A stretch of 64,000 nucleotides of DNA from JBEOJY01 sp040275305. Lineage in GTDB: Bacteria > Pseudomonadota > Alphaproteobacteria > UBA9219. A program made the position numbers and the translations under genes. The notes below the pieces were generated by a model that worked only from the letters and a program-made list of their open reading frames with translations, ran no database searches and had not been told where the DNA came from. Shown one piece after another: positions 49,228-58,410 of this stretch. The stretch lies in contig JBEOJY010000033.1 in assembly GCA_040275305.1 (NCBI GenBank), forward strand, positions 1 to 64,000. Direction: 5' to 3'. Each line of letters opens with the position of its first letter. Position 1 is the first letter of the stretch.

Positions 49228-50054
49228 GCCGCGTTGGCTTTTTCTCCACGGCATCCGCACGTCGTGGCCGAGGCGTCCATGACCTTCATCAAGGTATGAT
49301 CATGAGTTGGATCTATTAGGCAATACCCGCCGAGCATGTCGGAATGAATGGGTATCACAACGGGCTTTTGAAGGTTTGGATCCAGATCGCAGAAGTATGC
49401 CAACGCTTCGGTAACGTAAAGCGCTGTGCGTCTGGCAATTGCAACTGCCAGATAATCATGGAATTGAACCTTGTTACGCGCAGCGCTCGATTCATACGCC
49501 GTTAGAACGGCATCGCGGAATTCCCTGTTTGCCTTTGCGACTTGATCTAATGGACGATTTCCCCATGAAACTGGATCGCTTGCTAAAACCTTTGCCATGT
49601 AGCAGTCGTTATGACTGAATAAGACAATGCTTGGCTGTCCGTAAGCTCCGTAGTACCCCATGTTTTCAGGACTGCGCATGTGGCGCAGGTAAAGATCAAG
49701 ATGCGCATAGTAGGGGTGAGGGGGCTCGCTTCCCTTCGAATTGAAACGCGGAATAATTAGCCCCGCATACGCCTCCGACTGAGCTTCCTTTAAACCAATC
49801 GCAAAGATGCTGCTTGTGTCGCAGCTCGGCTCAACGCAGCGCAAAATGCTCATCAGCGGAACCACAGGCTTCTTCGGAGCCTCGCCTGTGTCGCGCTCGA
49901 CCTTCTTCGCCGTAGCTTTGCAGCCAAGCTTGGCAAGGCCGAAATAAAGGCGTTGAATAATAGGGTGATCAATCGCTTCCGCAGCCGGAGCAAGCAAAAA
50001 CTCTCTAGCCTTGTCCACCGCAATCAAATTCGTATCTGGAGCAAATATGCTCAT
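49224..50054 (-). CDS. Hypothetical protein with C-terminal Cys-rich tail
   Basis: A 276-residue soluble protein with AAAGGA before the ATG. The centre has FAIGLKEAQSEAYAGLIIPRFNSKG, an aromatic patch PPHPYYAHLDLYLRHMRSPENMGYYGAYGQPSIVLFSHNDCYMAKVLASDP (part), and NREFRDAVLTAYESSAARNKVQFHDYLAVAIARRTALYVTEALAYFCDLD (part). The end TTCGCRGEKANAA is Cys-rich. No known domain recognised. It faces the 48838 gene with overlapping stops. It is unrelated to any neighbour that I can name. Confidence 0.7.
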   Translation of the reverse strand: MSIFAPDTNLIAVDKAREFLLAPAAEAIDHPIIQRLYFGLAKLGCKATAKKVERDTGEAPKKPVVPLMSILRCVEPSCDTSSIFAIGLKEAQSEAYAGLIIPRFNSKGSEPPHPYYAHLDLYLRHMRSPENMGYYGAYGQPSIVLFSHNDCYMAKVLASDPVSWGNRPLDQVAKANREFRDAVLTAYESSAARNKVQFHDYLAVAIARRTALYVTEALAYFCDLDPNLQKPVVIPIHSDMLGGYCLIDPTHDHTLMKVMDASATTCGCRGEKANAA

Positions 50055-50217
50055 AGGAATATCCTTTCTGTTAGGTCAATTATTTCTTTTGCGGCCAGAT
50101 AATATCCTATTTTTGCATGGCGCAAAGAAGAAAGAGAACTATATTTGTCTTATTTATCTAACAGTCCTCTGAATAACACTTTTTGGGGTGGTTATGCTTA
50201 TATACTTCTAACGGTTC

Positions 50218-50459
50218 GAGAGTTGGCAAAAAGCCCCCGATAGCGCAGCGTCACACCCGCGCAGGCGGGTGTCCACCACTTTTCGCTAGGCGAGGTTTCA
50301 ACTCGCCGCCGTCACACCCGCGCAGGCGGGTGTCCACCTCATGTTCTCTATGCAAGCGATTCATTCGCATGATTTTTGCTTGTTCTCAGCATTTGGAGAT
50401 GGACACCCGCCTGCGCGGGTGTGACGCTTGTTTTTGCCGCGACATTTTCCCAACTCTTC
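50218..50459. repeat. Interspersed palindromic repeat, family C (copy 2)
   Basis: Ends GAGAGTTGGCAAAA (50218) and TTTTCCCAACTCTTC (to 50459) are inverted repeats. Inside, CACACCCGCGCAGGCGGGTG occurs twice in direct orientation (50252 and 50312 regions) and once inverted (50403 region). It fills most of the 455-bp gap before the Trm112 gene; nothing else is visible in that gap. Confidence 0.75.
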
Positions 50460-50509
50460 ACGTGCGATGAGTATAGAAAAAAAGAAAACAGGATGCGTTG
50501 GGTCGCGTG

Positions 50510-50713
50510 TCAGGATTCTGCGATCTTTCTTGCTTCGTCGGCAAGCATGATTGGAATTCCTTCGCGAATGGGATAGGCCAGTTTGGCTTTGTCGCTGACA
50601 AGCTCCTGCCTTGCCGCGTCATAACGCAGCGGTCCTTTCGTCACCGGACACACCAGCATATCCAGTAATCTTGGATCTATGCGACGGCTGGAATTGCTTG
50701 TGGAACCTGACAT
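50510..50713 (-). CDS. Trm112-family zinc-ribbon-like protein
   Basis: A 67-residue protein of the Trm112/YcaR family: DPRLLDMLVCPVTKGPLRYDAARQELVSDKAKLAYPIREGIPIMLADEARKI (part). Eukaryotic and archaeal Trm112 activates methyltransferases; bacterial short forms are conserved but of unclear function. The canonical second cysteine of the CPxC pair is replaced here (CPVTKG). It starts 18 bases after the ppdK stop on the same strand with AAGGA upstream, so it is likely its operon partner. Confidence 0.88.
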   Translation of the reverse strand: MSGSTSNSSRRIDPRLLDMLVCPVTKGPLRYDAARQELVSDKAKLAYPIREGIPIMLADEARKIAES

Positions 50714-50731
50714 TGAATATCCTTCGAGGAA

Positions 50732-53428
50732 TCACGCCGCGTTCTTTCGTGCCGCCGTATCTTTTTCGTTCTCGACCGCCGCTTGCGCCGCAGCGAGGCG
50801 GGCAATTGGGATGCGGTAGGGCGAGCACGAAACGTAATTCAGACCTATGTGGTGGCAGAATTTCACCGAGTCGGGATCGCCTCCATGCTCGCCGCATATC
50901 CCTAGTTTGATATCTGGGCGCGTCTTGCGCCCGCGCTCGACCGCCAGCTTGATCAACTCGCCCACCCCGTCCTGATCCAGCGAGGCGAACGGATCGCGCT
51001 CGAACACGCCAGCGCTGTAGTAATCCGGCAGAAAGCTTGCCGCGTCGTCGCGGCTTAAGCCAAAAGTCGTCTGCGTCAAATCATTGGTTCCGAAACTGAA
51101 GAATTGCGCCGTTTCCGCTATCTCGCCCGCCCTCAACGCCGCTCTGGGCAATTCGATCATCGTGCCGACGAGGTACTGGACTTCTACGCCTGTCTTGATC
51201 TGCACGTCCTGCGCAACGCGGGTAACCATGGCCGCCAGAATATCGAGTTCCTTCTTCGTTGCCACGAGCGGGATCATGATTTCCGGATGAACCTTCTTGC
51301 CTTGCTTAACGACTTCAGATGCCGCGTGGAATATCGCTCGCGCCTGCATTTCGTAAATCTCAGGATACGATATCCCCAGCCTGCACCCGCGATGGCCCAG
51401 CATCGGATTCGCCTCATGCAGCTGATGCGCTCTTTTCCGTACTTTCTCGACGCTGCACCTCGCCGCGCTCGCCACGACCTCCATATCGCGCTCCGAGTTC
51501 GGCAGAAACTCATGCAATGGCGGATCAAGCAAGCGAATCGTGACGGGCAAGCCCTCCATGATCGTGAACAGTTCGACGAAGTCTTGTTTCTGAAATGGTT
51601 CCAGCTTTGCGAGCGCCGCGCGACGGCCATTTTCGTTATCCGCGATAATCATCTCACGCATGGCCGCAATGCGCTCGTCGTTGAAGAACATATGCTCCGT
51701 GCGGCACAGCCCTATTCCCTCCGCGCCGAATTTGCGCGCCATGGCGGCGTCTAAGGGAGTTTCCGCATTCGCATGCACGCCAAGCTTCCGCATGGAGTCT
51801 GCCCACCCCATCAGCGTCGAAAAATCTCCGGACAATTCGGGACGTACCGTCGGAATCTCGCCTAGCATGATCTCGCCTGTCGAGCCATCTATTGTAATGA
51901 TATCGCCCGCTTTGATCGCGATGCCTTTCGCGCTCATTTCCTGCTTCGCGTAGTCGATATGAAGTTCTCCTGCTCCTGCCACACAAGCGCGCCCCATCCC
52001 ACGCGCGACAACCGCCGCATGGCTTGTCATGCCGCCGCGACTCGTCACAATTCCTTTTGCCGCATGCATTCCGTGAATGTCTTCGGGGCTTGTCTCCACA
52101 CGGCACAAAATTATTTTTTGTCCCTTCGCCGCAAGAGCTTCCGCCTCATCCGCGTTAAATACAACGCGCCCAGACGCAGCGCCGGGAGAAGCTGGCAGTC
52201 CCTTTGCGACAATCCGCTTTTTGGCTTTAGGATCCAGTGTCGGGTGCAGCAATTGGTCGAGCGATGAGGCTTCAACGCGCGTGATCGCTTCCTGCTTTGA
52301 AATCAGCCCCTCTCCAACCATCTCCACCGCTACTTTCAGCGCTGCGGCAGCCGTGCGTTTGCCACTGCGAGTCTGGAGCATATAAAGCTTGCCTTGTTGC
52401 ACGGTAAACTCGATATCCTGCATGTCTCGGTAGTGCTTTTCGAGTTTCAACCGCACGTCGTTTAGCTGTTTGAACACTTCGGGCATAACTTCTTCCATCG
52501 GGGGAAGATCGGAATGGTTTTCCTGCTTGCCTTTGATCGTCAAATGCTGTGGCGTGCGAATGCCTGCGACGACATCTTCCCCCTGCGCATTGACAAGATA
52601 TTCACCATAAAATGCATTTTCACCGGTCGAGGGATTGCGCGTAAAAGCTACACCCGTGCAGCAATCTTTCCCCATATTTCCGAAGACCATCGCCTGCACA
52701 TTAACGGCAGTGCCCCAGTCGGCGGGGATCTCGTGCAACTTGCGGTAGGTTATCGCGCGAGAGTTCATCCATGAGCCGAACACAGCCCCGATCGCGCCCC
52801 AAAGCTGCTCATGCACATCTTGCGGGAAGGGCCTTCCGAGCGTTTTCTGCACCATCTCAAGATAGCCTTCCGCAGCTTCCTGCCAATCTTCCGCCATCAT
52901 TTCCGTGTCGCCGCGATAGCGACGCGCGCGTTTGATATCGTCAAGTATGTCTTCGAATTTATGATGCTCAATCCCTAGCACGACAGAACCGTACATTTGA
53001 ATAAAGCGGCGATAGCTGTCCCATGCAAATCGCGCATCGCCGCTTTTGGCTTTCAACCCTTCGACAGTTTGCTTATTCAGACCTAGATTAAGCACAGTAT
53101 CCATCATTCCCGGCATTGACGCGCGGGCGCCAGAACGCACCGATACTAGCAGAGGATTGCGTTCATCACCGAATTTCGCGCCAACGATTTTCTCGACAAC
53201 TTCTAGCGCCGCCGTGGCTTGCGCTTTCAGATCGGAATGATAACCATGGTCGTGCGCATAATAGTGAGCGCAGACTTCGGTTGTGATAGTGAAACCCGGA
53301 GGAACCGGAAGCCCTAGATTGGACATCTCCGCTAGTCCCGCCCCTTTGCCGCCAAGAAGGTTGCGCATATCCGCGCGTCCGTCGGACTTGCCGTCGCCAA
53401 ATGCATATACCCACTTTTGCGCAACCAT
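50732..53428 (-). CDS. ppdK: Pyruvate, phosphate dikinase
   Basis: Interconverts pyruvate, ATP and phosphate with PEP, AMP and pyrophosphate. From ATG 53428 (GGAGGAG upstream) it has 898 residues. Visible are the N-terminal ATP-grasp domain (LLGGKGAGLAEMSNLGLPVPPGFTI, part), the phosphohistidine domain GGMTSHAAVVARGMGRACVAG (part), and the C-terminal PEP/pyruvate TIM barrel with GIGLCRTEHMFF, GTMIELPRAAL, FFSFGTNDLTQTTFGLSRDD (part) and GICGEHGGDP. The 19-residue longer frame from 53485 is rejected for lack of an RBS. Often a glycolytic/gluconeogenic enzyme in alphaproteobacteria lacking a standard pyruvate kinase balance. Confidence 0.96.
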   Translation of the reverse strand: MVAQKWVYAFGDGKSDGRADMRNLLGGKGAGLAEMSNLGLPVPPGFTITTEVCAHYYAHDHGYHSDLKAQATAALEVVEKIVGAKFGDERNPLLVSVRSGARASMPGMMDTVLNLGLNKQTVEGLKAKSGDARFAWDSYRRFIQMYGSVVLGIEHHKFEDILDDIKRARRYRGDTEMMAEDWQEAAEGYLEMVQKTLGRPFPQDVHEQLWGAIGAVFGSWMNSRAITYRKLHEIPADWGTAVNVQAMVFGNMGKDCCTGVAFTRNPSTGENAFYGEYLVNAQGEDVVAGIRTPQHLTIKGKQENHSDLPPMEEVMPEVFKQLNDVRLKLEKHYRDMQDIEFTVQQGKLYMLQTRSGKRTAAAALKVAVEMVGEGLISKQEAITRVEASSLDQLLHPTLDPKAKKRIVAKGLPASPGAASGRVVFNADEAEALAAKGQKIILCRVETSPEDIHGMHAAKGIVTSRGGMTSHAAVVARGMGRACVAGAGELHIDYAKQEMSAKGIAIKAGDIITIDGSTGEIMLGEIPTVRPELSGDFSTLMGWADSMRKLGVHANAETPLDAAMARKFGAEGIGLCRTEHMFFNDERIAAMREMIIADNENGRRAALAKLEPFQKQDFVELFTIMEGLPVTIRLLDPPLHEFLPNSERDMEVVASAARCSVEKVRKRAHQLHEANPMLGHRGCRLGISYPEIYEMQARAIFHAASEVVKQGKKVHPEIMIPLVATKKELDILAAMVTRVAQDVQIKTGVEVQYLVGTMIELPRAALRAGEIAETAQFFSFGTNDLTQTTFGLSRDDAASFLPDYYSAGVFERDPFASLDQDGVGELIKLAVERGRKTRPDIKLGICGEHGGDPDSVKFCHHIGLNYVSCSPYRIPIARLAAAQAAVENEKDTAARKNAA

Positions 53429-53616
53429 AATTGGCTCCTCCTCATCGCGGCCATGTTCGGCAACGCTCGGGGAGCTTTTCCGCATGGCTTGCTCGCAAAA
53501 TAGACCTCATTTCGCGATCTAGCAACCTGCGAATAGAGCGCTTGCGCGCGGAAATTAGCGAATTGCGTATTCGGTCGTAAAGCCGTAGGAAGTAAAGTCT
53601 ATCCTGCGGGTGCTTC

Positions 53617-54858
53617 ATGACTATTTTTCAGACGATCGCTTTGCTTCTTATCCTTGCTGCGGCTGGCGCTTATTTTAATCGTCGAGTGTTCAAGCTTCCG
53701 GCTACAATCGGCATCATGGTTTTCGCCCAACTTTTGTCGCTCGCCGCGATCGGCCTTAACGGCATGGGCCTCATTGATCTTCATCATGTCAGCGAGTTTG
53801 TCGCGAGAATTGATTTTCCGAATGTCATGCTTCATGGGTTGCTGTCGTTTCTGCTCTTTGCGGGAGCGTTGCGCGTGGATTTTGCCGAACTGAAGAAAAA
53901 CAAGGTGACTGTGATCGTGCTGGCTACTGTTAGCGTCGCGCTGTCGATGCTGATCGTCAGCGCCTTGATTTGGCTTGCCGCATTATGGTTAGGACATGCC
54001 CTGCCATATGCCCATGCGATGTTGTTCGGAGCCTTGATCGCTCCTACTGATCCTGTCGCCGTTTTGTCCACTCTCAAGGAAACCACGTTGACCAAAAGTC
54101 TGAGAATTAAAATTGGTTGCGAAAGTCTTTTGAACGATGGCATGGGGGTTGTGCTGTTCCTGCTGATTCTTGGCATCGCTATGCAGCCCGAAACGCATAG
54201 CGTCAACGCGCCGCAGGTCCTGATTATGGGGATCGGCTCGGTCTGTGGCGGAATCGCGTTGGGCCTTGCCTCTGGCTGGCTGGCTTGCAGCCTTATCAAC
54301 AGCATTGACGATTATAATATTGAAGTCTTGCTGACTCTTGCGTTGGCGGCTGGGAGCTATGCGCTGGCTGAAGCGCTCTACGTGTCCGCTCCGGTCACGG
54401 TCGTCGTGGCTGGTCTTGTCATTGGCAATCATGGACGCATGTTCAATATGGCCGACAAGACCCGTAACTATCTCGATACTTTTTGGGAGTTGCTGGATCA
54501 AACCGTCAACGCCATTCTCTTTATGCTTATCGGCATGCAGATGATCGTGATTCCCGTGGATGAGCTTTCCGTCACATTGGGTTTAATCGCGATACCTGTT
54601 GTTTTACTGGCTCGTTATATCAGCGTCGCTTTGCCCATCATGGCCATGTCGCTTCGTTCAAAATTCGAGCCGGGAACCTTGACGTTGCTGACATGGGGAG
54701 GGCTGCGCGGAGGAATCTCCATCGCCATGGCGCTTTCGCTTCCCGCTGGGCACGAGAAGAATCTTTTACTTGGCATGACTTATATCGTCGTAGTCTTTTC
54801 AATTCTTGTTCAAGGCACTACCTTCCGCCGCGTCGCGAACGGCACGGCAAAGCCATAG
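53617..54858 (+). CDS. CPA1-family sodium/proton antiporter
   Basis: A 413-residue membrane protein with about 12 helices. Hallmarks of the cation:proton antiporter 1 family are FGALIAPTDPVAVLSTLKE (with the TDP motif), the ion-binding segment GCESLLNDGMGVVLFLLILG (ND), and TWGGLRGGISIAMALSLP near the end. Such proteins extrude Na+, K+ or Li+ against protons. No soluble regulatory tail is present. It is the second sodium antiporter in the window (NhaD at 15478 being a different family). Confidence 0.92.
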   Translation: MTIFQTIALLLILAAAGAYFNRRVFKLPATIGIMVFAQLLSLAAIGLNGMGLIDLHHVSEFVARIDFPNVMLHGLLSFLLFAGALRVDFAELKKNKVTVIVLATVSVALSMLIVSALIWLAALWLGHALPYAHAMLFGALIAPTDPVAVLSTLKETTLTKSLRIKIGCESLLNDGMGVVLFLLILGIAMQPETHSVNAPQVLIMGIGSVCGGIALGLASGWLACSLINSIDDYNIEVLLTLALAAGSYALAEALYVSAPVTVVVAGLVIGNHGRMFNMADKTRNYLDTFWELLDQTVNAILFMLIGMQMIVIPVDELSVTLGLIAIPVVLLARYISVALPIMAMSLRSKFEPGTLTLLTWGGLRGGISIAMALSLPAGHEKNLLLGMTYIVVVFSILVQGTTFRRVANGTAKP

Positions 54859-54942
54859 CAAGAACATCAATATACCTCTTGCATAACTGCATGCCACCCT
54901 ACAGATGGATGCATTGACATTGCAGGAAAAACAAGCCACACG

Positions 54943-55089
54943 CGTCATTCCGGCGAAAGCTGGAAACCAGCTTGCGAGCGGCAGCGAGCGGAACAGAACG
55001 GATTTACGGCCTACGATTGTGAGCGTGATGGAGAGTCTTTCGCGCCGCAGACGCGGCGCTGCTGGATTCCGGCTTTCGCCGGAATGACG
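54943..55089. repeat. Interspersed palindromic repeat, family D
   Basis: CGTCATTCCGGCGAAAGCTGG at the left and CCGGCTTTCGCCGGAATGACG at the right (written in part) are inverted ends of a 147-bp element with an inner CGCCGCAGACGCGGCG hairpin. This GTCATTCCGGCGAAAGC type is widespread in proteobacterial intergenic DNA. It is the only content of the 305-bp gap after the CPA1 antiporter. Confidence 0.7.
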
Positions 55090-55163
55090 CTTTCAGCTAA
55101 GATAAGTTTTGTTATCAAACAGATGAATATATAAGACACATACTTGTTCCGGCTGTCGCGCTC

Positions 55164-56276
55164 TTAAGGAACTTCTGGCCCTTTGCGCTGCAAAATGTCC
55201 AAGCGTTCGGCAAGCGCATCTACTTTCTTTATCAGGTGCTTGATGCGGCTGATGTTGAATAAATTTTCCATCGTCTTTTCGCGAGGAGCCGCAGGGATAC
55301 CCCCCACGACTGCATGGGGAGGGACATTCCCCGCAATAGCGCTCATCGCCATGGCGATGGCGTCGTCGCCAATCTTGACGTGATCCGCTACGCCCGTCGC
55401 TCCGCCCAGCACAACGCGGTTGCCGATTTCGACGCTGCCCGCTATGCCAACGCGCCCGCAAATCAGACAATTTTCGCCAATTATCACGTTGTGGCCAACT
55501 TGCACTTGATTGTCGATTTTGGTGCCGTTGCCGATTTTTGTCGAGGCGATGGTTCCGCGATCAATGCTGGTGTTCGCGCCAATTTCCACGTCGTTGCCGA
55601 TTTCGACCGCGCCTAAGGAAGCGATCCTTTCCAGACGCGAATTCCGCGCGGAAGTTTCGCTCGCGCCGCTCTCCTTGGCTTGTTCCACGCTTCCTTTTTC
55701 CGGCGTTACAAAACTGAAACCGTCCGCTCCGATCGATGCGTTGAAATGCACGAGACAGCGTTCTCCGAGCGTGACATCCGCTCCTATCCTGACTCCAGAG
55801 TTCAGAATCGTGCCCGCTCCAAGCTTTGCTTCCTGTCCGACATAGGCATGAGGATGCAACTGGCATTCGTCGCCAATTTCGGCTTCGCTTCCCACATAGA
55901 CAAACGGTCCGATTCTGACCTTCTCTCCAAGCTTTGCGCCCGGCTCGATCACTGCCGAAGGGTGTATGCCTAACGCGACTGTAACTGGAATGGCGAATAG
56001 AGCCGATAGTTTGGCCATGGCCAGTCTAGGCCGATCCACAACGATGCAGGCATCGAGCAACCCTGGTTCCAATTCCGCATCGGAAGAAACGACTCCTACG
56101 CGCGCTGGCGTTTTCGCCAGAAGGTGAACCAATTTGGGATCGACAGCCAACACCAGATCACGCTCGTTTTGCGCCGCAGCGGGGTGCACAACCCGGCTGA
56201 CAAGGAGGTTCGCGTCGCCAATCAGGCGGGCTTGAAGCGCTTGCGCGATGGCTTGAGAGGTGTAAGGTGGGGGCAT
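55164..56276 (-). CDS. lpxD: LpxD-like UDP-3-O-acyl-glucosamine N-acyltransferase
   Basis: LpxD adds the N-linked hydroxyacyl chain to UDP-3-O-acylglucosamine in lipid A synthesis. The 370-residue protein has the N-terminal uridine-binding domain (~1-100) and a long left-handed beta-helix of hexapeptide repeats. Catalytic H262 lies in KIDNQVQVGHNVIIG, and GANTSIDRGT precedes it. An insertion of ~20 residues (TPEKGSVEQAKESGASETSA region, 191-210) is not usual, and the gene lies alone, outside the bamA-lpxD-fabZ-lpxA operon where LpxD normally sits. It may be a second copy, a relocated lpxD, or a related acyltransferase with a different sugar. Confidence 0.85.
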   Translation of the reverse strand: MPPPYTSQAIAQALQARLIGDANLLVSRVVHPAAAQNERDLVLAVDPKLVHLLAKTPARVGVVSSDAELEPGLLDACIVVDRPRLAMAKLSALFAIPVTVALGIHPSAVIEPGAKLGEKVRIGPFVYVGSEAEIGDECQLHPHAYVGQEAKLGAGTILNSGVRIGADVTLGERCLVHFNASIGADGFSFVTPEKGSVEQAKESGASETSARNSRLERIASLGAVEIGNDVEIGANTSIDRGTIASTKIGNGTKIDNQVQVGHNVIIGENCLICGRVGIAGSVEIGNRVVLGGATGVADHVKIGDDAIAMAMSAIAGNVPPHAVVGGIPAAPREKTMENLFNISRIKHLIKKVDALAERLDILQRKGPEVP

Positions 56277-56620
56277 AACCTGAGCGGCTCCGTTAACTGA
56301 TCATTAATAGCAATGCGGTGAGTTTAATCTAAATTGCGCGCGTCCGGAACATGCCACAATTCACAAAACCGGAAATTAATAAACCACAGAAAAGGGATAA
56401 ATTGCAGCGCCAACATATGGTTAGTAATTTATTACCTTAAATTGGCATCTCATTATGGAAATTTACCCCAATTCGCGAAAGCTTGTTAGCGGAAATTAAG
56501 GGTATTTTGTTTAAAGTCAAAGCATAATTGCTAAAAGTAAGAGCAGTTTGTCCGGTCTCGAAAGTTATATAAGGATCATAAGACGCCAGAAAACTTTCAC
56601 AGAAATTTGGTAATCATAAG
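56277..56620. promoter_or_regulatory. AT-rich divergent regulatory region (lpxD / EAL protein)
   Basis: A 344-base AT-rich gap between two divergent genes, presumably holding both promoters. TTAACTGATCATTAA (56293-56307) matches TTAA-N7-TTAA exactly, only 17 bases before the lpxD ATG. No open frame or repeat element is seen. The chance of one such site in a window this size is high, so CtrA control here is a weak suggestion. Confidence 0.4.
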
Positions 56621-58384
56621 ATGAACGAACACGATAAAAACGAACTCTCCGAAATTTTGTTGGCCTCCGGAGACGCCGGTTACGAGTGGGACTTGGCGGT
56701 CGACCGAATCACGTGGTTCGGCGCGTGGGATAAAATATTTGGCACAAACTGCCTTCCGCCACATGACTCGGAGAAATTGTATAATATCATATTTACTGAT
56801 GACAGGCCGCTTGTCTTCGGTAGCGAGGAGCTTACTCTCGATCGCCACTATAGGTTACTGCTTGCCAACGGCTCGCTTGTCTGGGTCCATGAACGCGGAA
56901 CAGTCTTGCGCGAAAACGACCAAGCCGTCATACAGCGCGGCGTTTTGCGCCTTGAAGACAAGCGTCCGCAAGAACGCATCGCTTATGCGGAAATGCAAGG
57001 GCGCGACGTTCTTACAGGATGCTACAACCGCGCGCATATGCTTAGTCAAATTGCCAAGGCGACTGAGACGGCCAAGATGTCGTGCAGAACGGCAAGTTAT
57101 TTTGTAGTCGGCGTCGATAAGATGTCATTCGTCAACGAGGCCGCAGGCATGGAAGTCGGCGATGCCTTGTTGCGCGGCGTTGCCGAGCGACTGTCCCAGA
57201 TTATTCCGGGCCGCGCGATGTTGGGGCGCGTTGGAGGCGACATGTTCGGAGTTCTCCTGCCGGAACCGCTGGGTTCGGACATGGAGCGCATGGCCGAGCG
57301 CGTTCTACACAGTTTCCGCGATCAGCCAGTCGTCACGAGCCAGACTCCGTTGCACATAACCGTTTCCATTGGCGGCGTGCGCATGCCTATGATCGCTAAG
57401 AACGCGACGGAGACGATGATATTCGCAGAGCAAGCGCTCCACGACGCGCATCAGCGCGGACGCAATCTCTTTACCGAATATACGGACTCGCCGGAACGCG
57501 CCAATCAGAACCGCAAGATTTTAGAGCTTGGTGAGCGTATTCAGCATGCCTTTAAACACAACGGATTTCGTCTGGCCTTCCAACCGGTTATTGAAACTGC
57601 GACTGGGCAGGTGCTGTTTTATGAAACTCTGGTTCGTATGCTTGGCAGCGACGGCGTTCTCGTAGCCGCAGGGCAGTTTGTTCCAGCCATTGAGCAGATG
57701 GGGCTGGCGTTTGAGCTGGATCGTCTTGTGCTCGACATGTCAATCAAAGAACTTGAACTTACGCAGAACCTATATCTTGCGGTTAACGTATCGGGATTAA
57801 CGGCCGCGCAAGCCGATTGGCCTGACCACGTGCAAAAGGTGCTTGGCGGGAAACCTGATGTCGCTTCGCGACTCATCATCGAAATCACTGAGACCGCTGC
57901 AATCGTCGATGTCACTGAAACGCGCCGCTTTGTCGATTCGCTTCGCGAGCTAGGCGGGCGGGTCGCTCTTGACGATTTTGGCGCAGGTTTTACCTCGATC
58001 CGCCATTTGCGTTCGCTGTCGCTGTCAATCATGAAGATCGATAAAGATCTTCTGCACAACATTCTCACGAATGGCGAACAGCAGCACCTTGTGCGCATGT
58101 TGATTGAGTTGGCGCGCGGCCTTGGCCTTAAGACCGTGGCGGAAGGCGTGGAAACGGAAGAAGTCGCTGATTGGCTGCGCCGAGAAAACGTCGACATGAT
58201 GCAGGGATACTATTTCGGCAAGCCTTCGCTGGAACGCCCATGGCTGGAGTTGGAAGGCGCGCAGGCTCCGTTTGACAAGTTGAGCAAGATGTTAAGCGAT
58301 ACCAAGTCAGGAATGCTGAACGCGGTCAAAGCTTTTTCACCCTTAGAATCGTTGGCAGGTTCCCAAAATCCATCGGGTCATTAG
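56621..58384 (+). CDS. PAS-GGDEF(degenerate)-EAL c-di-GMP phosphodiesterase
   Basis: A 587-residue cytosolic protein. Residues ~15-115 form a PAS-like domain (YEWDLAVDRITWFGAWDKIFG...). The GGDEF domain has GGDMF (205-209) in place of GGDEF, so cyclase activity is unlikely. The EAL domain keeps all metal and catalytic residues: E335 (ETL), N389, E421 (EITET), D451-D452 (DDFGAGFTS), K472 (KIDKDLL), and E508 (AEGVE). It should therefore degrade c-di-GMP and may favour motility over attachment. No membrane segment is visible. It is monocistronic and divergent from lpxD. Confidence 0.92.
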   Translation: MNEHDKNELSEILLASGDAGYEWDLAVDRITWFGAWDKIFGTNCLPPHDSEKLYNIIFTDDRPLVFGSEELTLDRHYRLLLANGSLVWVHERGTVLRENDQAVIQRGVLRLEDKRPQERIAYAEMQGRDVLTGCYNRAHMLSQIAKATETAKMSCRTASYFVVGVDKMSFVNEAAGMEVGDALLRGVAERLSQIIPGRAMLGRVGGDMFGVLLPEPLGSDMERMAERVLHSFRDQPVVTSQTPLHITVSIGGVRMPMIAKNATETMIFAEQALHDAHQRGRNLFTEYTDSPERANQNRKILELGERIQHAFKHNGFRLAFQPVIETATGQVLFYETLVRMLGSDGVLVAAGQFVPAIEQMGLAFELDRLVLDMSIKELELTQNLYLAVNVSGLTAAQADWPDHVQKVLGGKPDVASRLIIEITETAAIVDVTETRRFVDSLRELGGRVALDDFGAGFTSIRHLRSLSLSIMKIDKDLLHNILTNGEQQHLVRMLIELARGLGLKTVAEGVETEEVADWLRRENVDMMQGYYFGKPSLERPWLELEGAQAPFDKLSKMLSDTKSGMLNAVKAFSPLESLAGSQNPSGH

Positions 58385-58410
58385 ATCCTCACTTTTCTCT
58401 GTCAACTTGT

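Noticed and set aside
50249..50425. CRISPR array
   Set aside because: The CACACCCGCGCAGGCGGGTG units are few, occur in both orientations, and are palindromic without regular spacers or cas genes.
56293..56307. CtrA box as a firm regulator of lpxD
   Set aside because: One TTAA-N7-TTAA match is expected by chance in this much sequence, and the site is unusually close to the start codon; kept only as a weak suggestion within the intergenic entry.
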